Assembly: GCA_963741305.1 (NCBI GenBank)
Contig: CAVUHL010000003.1
Span: 2,666,001 to 2,730,000 of the forward strand
Reading direction: 5' to 3'
DNA from: DATMER01 sp963741305
GTDB lineage: Bacteria; Acidobacteriota; Thermoanaerobaculia; Multivoradales; UBA5704
Length of the DNA stretch: 64,000 nt
Shown piece by piece: positions 62,801 through 64,000 of the stretch. A program made the position numbers and the translations under genes. The first letter of the stretch is position 1; each line of letters opens with the position of its first letter. The notes below the pieces were generated by a model, which saw only the letters and a program-made list of their open reading frames with translations, searched no databases and was not told the origin of the DNA.

Positions 62801-64000
62801 CGCCCAATGGCAAGCGCCTGTTCTTCACGAGCGACCGCGATTCGGACAACCCGGAGAGCCCCTGCTTCGAGCGGGCTTCCTATAGCGTCTTCGCCTTTGA
62901 CTCGCTGCTCAACCTGACGGCCTCGCTGCGGCCGCGCCGCTCCACCGCGGCGGGCGGCATCCTCCTCGAGGGATCGGCGGCCGACCTCAACTTCGCGCGC
63001 TACACGCTGGAGTACGCCAGCACAGCCGCGCCCACGGTCTGGCGGCCGATCGCGCCGCCCTCCCCGACCGATCTCGTGGACGGCCGCTTCGGCACCTGGG
63101 TACCCCCCGCCCCCGGCTCGTACCTCGTGCGCCTCACCGCCGAGGATCTGGCGGGCAACGTCCGCAGCCGCGTCAAGCGGGTCTCTTGGGCCGACACGCC
63201 GGCCCTCACCGACCTGTACACCGAGCCGGCCTACATCTCGCCCAACGGCGACGGCGTGCAGGACCAGATGGTCCTCCACTACCGCGTGCTCGAGCCAGTC
63301 CACCTGGAAATCTCGATCTTCGACGAGGACGGCGGCCGCGTGCGCACGATGCAGCGCGACCACAGCCTCGTCGGCGCCGAGTTCGAGGTGTCCTGGGATG
63401 GCCGCGACGGCCGCGGGCTACCGGTATCCGACGGCGAGTACCGCATTACGATCGAGAGCTACGAGTTCTTCGTGGTGGTCGACAACACGCCGCCGAAGGT
63501 GACCGCCCAGGCCCTCATCAAGGCCGGGTGCGGCCCGCAGAGGGCGCCATTCCGTCTTCAGACCCTAGCGGTGGCGCCGATGCTGAGCTTCGGGGTCAAG
63601 GACGTCAACTTCGACGGGCTGTCGGTCGAGACCGGCGAGGGCGCGTCGCCCTCGCGCTGGCTGCCGCTCTTCAGCTCCTCGGTGAACTCGGCGGACCAGG
63701 GCTACGGCATGCCGGTCTCCGCGTTCGTGAACCACCGGTTCCGCGTGGAGGGCCGGGACAAGGCCGGCAACCGCGCCCTGGCGGCCACGGCGCTGGGCTC
63801 CGAGTCGATATTCCTGCGTTCCTTCGGCCCCCACCGGCTGCTGCCGGACGGCAAGCTCGCGCAGCTGGTTTCCATGTGCGGCGCCCCGCTGCTCTTCGAG
63901 AAGGGCGCGATGCGGCTGGCCTTCACGGAGTCGGTGCGCGCGCAGACCGACTCGCTGACCATCCAGTTCCAGCCGGTCCCGGCCACCGGTCCACTGAACC
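56857..64000 (+). CDS. Giant exported metalloprotease-like multidomain protein, 3' truncated
   Basis: At least 2381 residues; the frame is open to the right edge. A signal peptide (RLLLLAAVLVLLSAAGAAAQ) precedes a zinc-protease-like domain with HEILH at 165-169 (LNVLTHEILHQWAAHV). About 370-640 are alpha-alpha toroid repeats of the prenyltransferase/squalene-cyclase type (ALAWLRSRQGADGSW, RLRERQGTDGGWG, FLAARQNPDGGFGD). About four CARDB-type Ig domains follow (VSVRNLGQTAAAAVAV..., AEADETNN). Then comes a FlgD-like Ig domain (RYFSPNGDGVKDTTRFFF...YEWDGRDERG), PD40-like propeller repeats, and a second FlgD-like domain near residue 2125 (YISPNGDGVQD). It is probably a cell-surface or secreted enzyme; substrate unknown. 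Confidence 0.85.
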   Translation, partial: MKIRTIRLLLLAAVLVLLSAAGAAAQEIASGALTLSGDYVADFVEDRGQVTVLRLSGSYDRNLPGGLANVEPRTVLAQEFYKKHPDSYDFLVTFTTFPVSLGEAVGLHWSVRNGVQGIGIEQFDNSGGFGSDGRLQGYIDMGPLASHANDPFDPAFEETLNVLTHEILHQWAAHVRFQRPGEPESDGLLGRDGSHWSFLLDSGASVLYGNQWRDNGDGTFTTDGGMKFYSPLDLYLAGFLAADEVPPFVLIDSPGFDRNRLPERGVTVTGTPVQVTIEDVINAEGHRIPSASESQKEFRAAFLLVTRPDETVPQAQIEALDRIRRALVTRFAALTGGRGILHVYPEAVPGEETGAPDPVEGGGLRPGQANLSDALAWLRSRQGADGSWLDTAGTQARDSAIVLATLATFDSALEPGQRALAVSWLSGVVPPNTDAAARLATALQAAALAEPDPARKAAANAAAEAFRSRLRERQGTDGGWGLSTGYGSDPLDTALAVLALAGQPGTPSAALDRAGQYLLANRGADGAWSNVARGASRTGATVAALRALKALGRHAPVADGALTFLAARQNPDGGFGDSPSTAHDTANVLQTVVELGTADRIDLSAALGYLTSRQTVEGSWEGSTYTTAAVVSALRRQGTFPNWRFSTPPAAAPASPRDGERVTLTLTVANDGQAVTPASLLRLFDGDPSSGGTPVGDAQIPPIAPGRTVVLAPTWDSFGKPGEHTLWAVLDPDAQTAEMSELDNQASIRVAVQPAPAGAELEVRSVDVAILPAQPSTLPVLLGIAVSVRNLGQTAAAAVAVQLWHGPPETGELIDQVTVSVPSRSSSAANFLYDLTAAGTTAFTVVVDPGSAIAEADETNNTATATVTTQAAVDLEVTVADLALSGSAYLGVDATFEATFRNQGTVDSGDAVVRFSVVQGSTVRELGSRTIQLDAGQSLTQSVIWRVDLEGELQFVAEVDPGATVPEADETNNSASLAFTSGQVTQPNLVVSHADLAFSPKPGREGRPLTVTALVRNTGGQAVTNVEVAFYQGNPAQAAPRIGDIQVIPELAAGASATVSLTWPRVPDANDRVIHVAVDPDQETAEFSESDNVAFQVLEVLSLPDAALSSASLRLEPGVPAPGQPVTLIVTVSNLGEQESEGLVVRASDGGTPVGGDQVIPVLAGRGSAQASFTWTFAAGSEARPIVAVADPDGAVEEGSESNNSAGVEVSVQDGDFFATNRYFSPNGDGVKDTTRFFFRLGAPADVTVEVVSPKGEVVRRHTGPELAGIESGSYEWDGRDERGLLAPDGGYRLRAVGPGGAEFGVAVATLDTDRWPLLKAMGTPYASFQNLTCDLPRSFSEVVSSDDGQWLFLDRWTHGDPAYPPAIYRMNEAGGDLRPIAPSPDGGFAVSPDGSRIAFSDSTLWITNSDGSGLREIWDGDSYWHGFTPGGEAVVTITDERIVSVPLDGSAPRILFAINPANDYETIGDSYFSPDRRTVIFPLWTSYEAGEYRVLDVETGQVAALATFAESYWDHFAWSPDGTRVAVAEPRLGRILVRDTAGNLIRAFPIPAQSRSSVPEYEPEGPFTSGTPRVHYVFRPTWGDTGSELAALVAYEEDGERYANIMRFDLTTGEAEPVLWLEPSAGGNQSYHVSTWDGSSWVERGELHYGLAYQEQRLDLSRFLPDPAGEFKVRIRQTGLEAAHVDTVALVAGRRPLEPASAVRLGAGTDMRAALAGHDEEVVDLHEAEMEVRWADVPPNRRFFLSLTAREEGDLNARGARPFTYPAAEDGAYTHVLGGATALVADGEQTAADDLPGILFSEVTRPETGHPAEVVWGYVKSDGEHIYAALDFTVDNTLDGERDWGALQVAMPEGWKEFRVTASDDRWGKAGFIRTGKVGHTHKYYEFKVPLSEIEAAAGSTVKLRFQAYGTAALLDGEELLPWNTSGSPLYWAPFERTLVYNSRNEVWAIFLDEDKRLQRFPGGSFDPSYVTLPVVAPAFAPNGKRLFFTSDRDSDNPESPCFERASYSVFAFDSLLNLTASLRPRRSTAAGGILLEGSAADLNFARYTLEYASTAAPTVWRPIAPPSPTDLVDGRFGTWVPPAPGSYLVRLTAEDLAGNVRSRVKRVSWADTPALTDLYTEPAYISPNGDGVQDQMVLHYRVLEPVHLEISIFDEDGGRVRTMQRDHSLVGAEFEVSWDGRDGRGLPVSDGEYRITIESYEFFVVVDNTPPKVTAQALIKAGCGPQRAPFRLQTLAVAPMLSFGVKDVNFDGLSVETGEGASPSRWLPLFSSSVNSADQGYGMPVSAFVNHRFRVEGRDKAGNRALAATALGSESIFLRSFGPHRLLPDGKLAQLVSMCGAPLLFEKGAMRLAFTESVRAQTDSLTIQFQPVPATGPLN

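Noticed and set aside
57022..63363. A 2113-codon open frame on the minus strand
   Set aside because: It is exactly antisense to the giant plus-strand gene, whose domains are clear. High GC makes antisense frames open; the translation is Gly/Arg/Val-rich without domains.

Overview
The window is high-GC DNA packed with long genes. TPR, WD40 and CHAT proteins, a eukaryotic-type Ser/Thr kinase with a TolB-like propeller, several very large secreted proteins, and the C-terminal 'TPCR-DTR...NGYYE' module together suggest a chromosome segment of an Acidobacteriota bacterium, perhaps Thermoanaerobaculia-like. Myxococcota or a related lineage is the main alternative. No rRNA, tRNA, cas gene or transposase gene was recognised.

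Layout. 1-8.5 kb: three tandem secreted ELWxSDGTxAGT-repeat proteins, the first cut by the left edge. 8.6-11.9 kb: a membrane protein, then a minus-strand phaR-phasin-phasin-patatin group with a PhaR-like operator. 12.0-15.4 kb: repeat array 1 and an AAA ATPase/TPR gene pair. 15.6-20.5 kb: a kinase with a propeller, a small Cys-rich protein, and two ArsA-like ATPases with a second PhaR-like operator. 20.8-24.4 kb: hemB-hemL-thiO and a ferredoxin. 24.5-39.4 kb: an immunity- and protease-like island. It holds a CHAT lipoprotein, a SIR2-like/TIR protein plus a STAND-WD40 protein, an M48/caspase/CHAT-TPR/FecR-like operon, repeat array 2 and a small putative winged-helix protein. 39.4-43.1 kb: a HAIR-type operator and the dnaJ-like/clpB chaperone operon. 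43.4-48.7 kb: a third CHAT-TPR protein, a small secreted peptide behind a sigma-54 promoter, and a sigma-54 activator. 48.7-55.6 kb: a probable EndoU nuclease with an immunity-like partner, a PilT ATPase, a peroxiredoxin, an NFACT-R protein, PanE and a hybrid histidine kinase. 55.7-64 kb: repeat array 3, a small secreted protein, and a giant secreted metalloprotease-like protein running off the right edge.

The most unusual observation is three non-coding arrays (about 11985-12320, 38295-38903 and 55729-56106) built on one geometry. In each, a 9-12 bp motif recurs on a 21-bp grid, about two helical turns, with a variable block between copies. The motif differs between arrays. In arrays 1 and 2 it flips orientation without leaving the grid. 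Array 2 lies between the divergent protease operon and the small winged-helix-like gene. I know of no named element with this description; that is my judgement, not a database result.

How the genes may work together (inference): PhaR could couple granule proteins to the ArsA pair. HspR, which is not in the window, could control dnaJ-clpB. The sigma-54 activator could drive the secreted peptide. The SIR2/TIR-STAND pair and the CHAT/caspase genes look like NLR- and caspase-type defence or cell-death modules.
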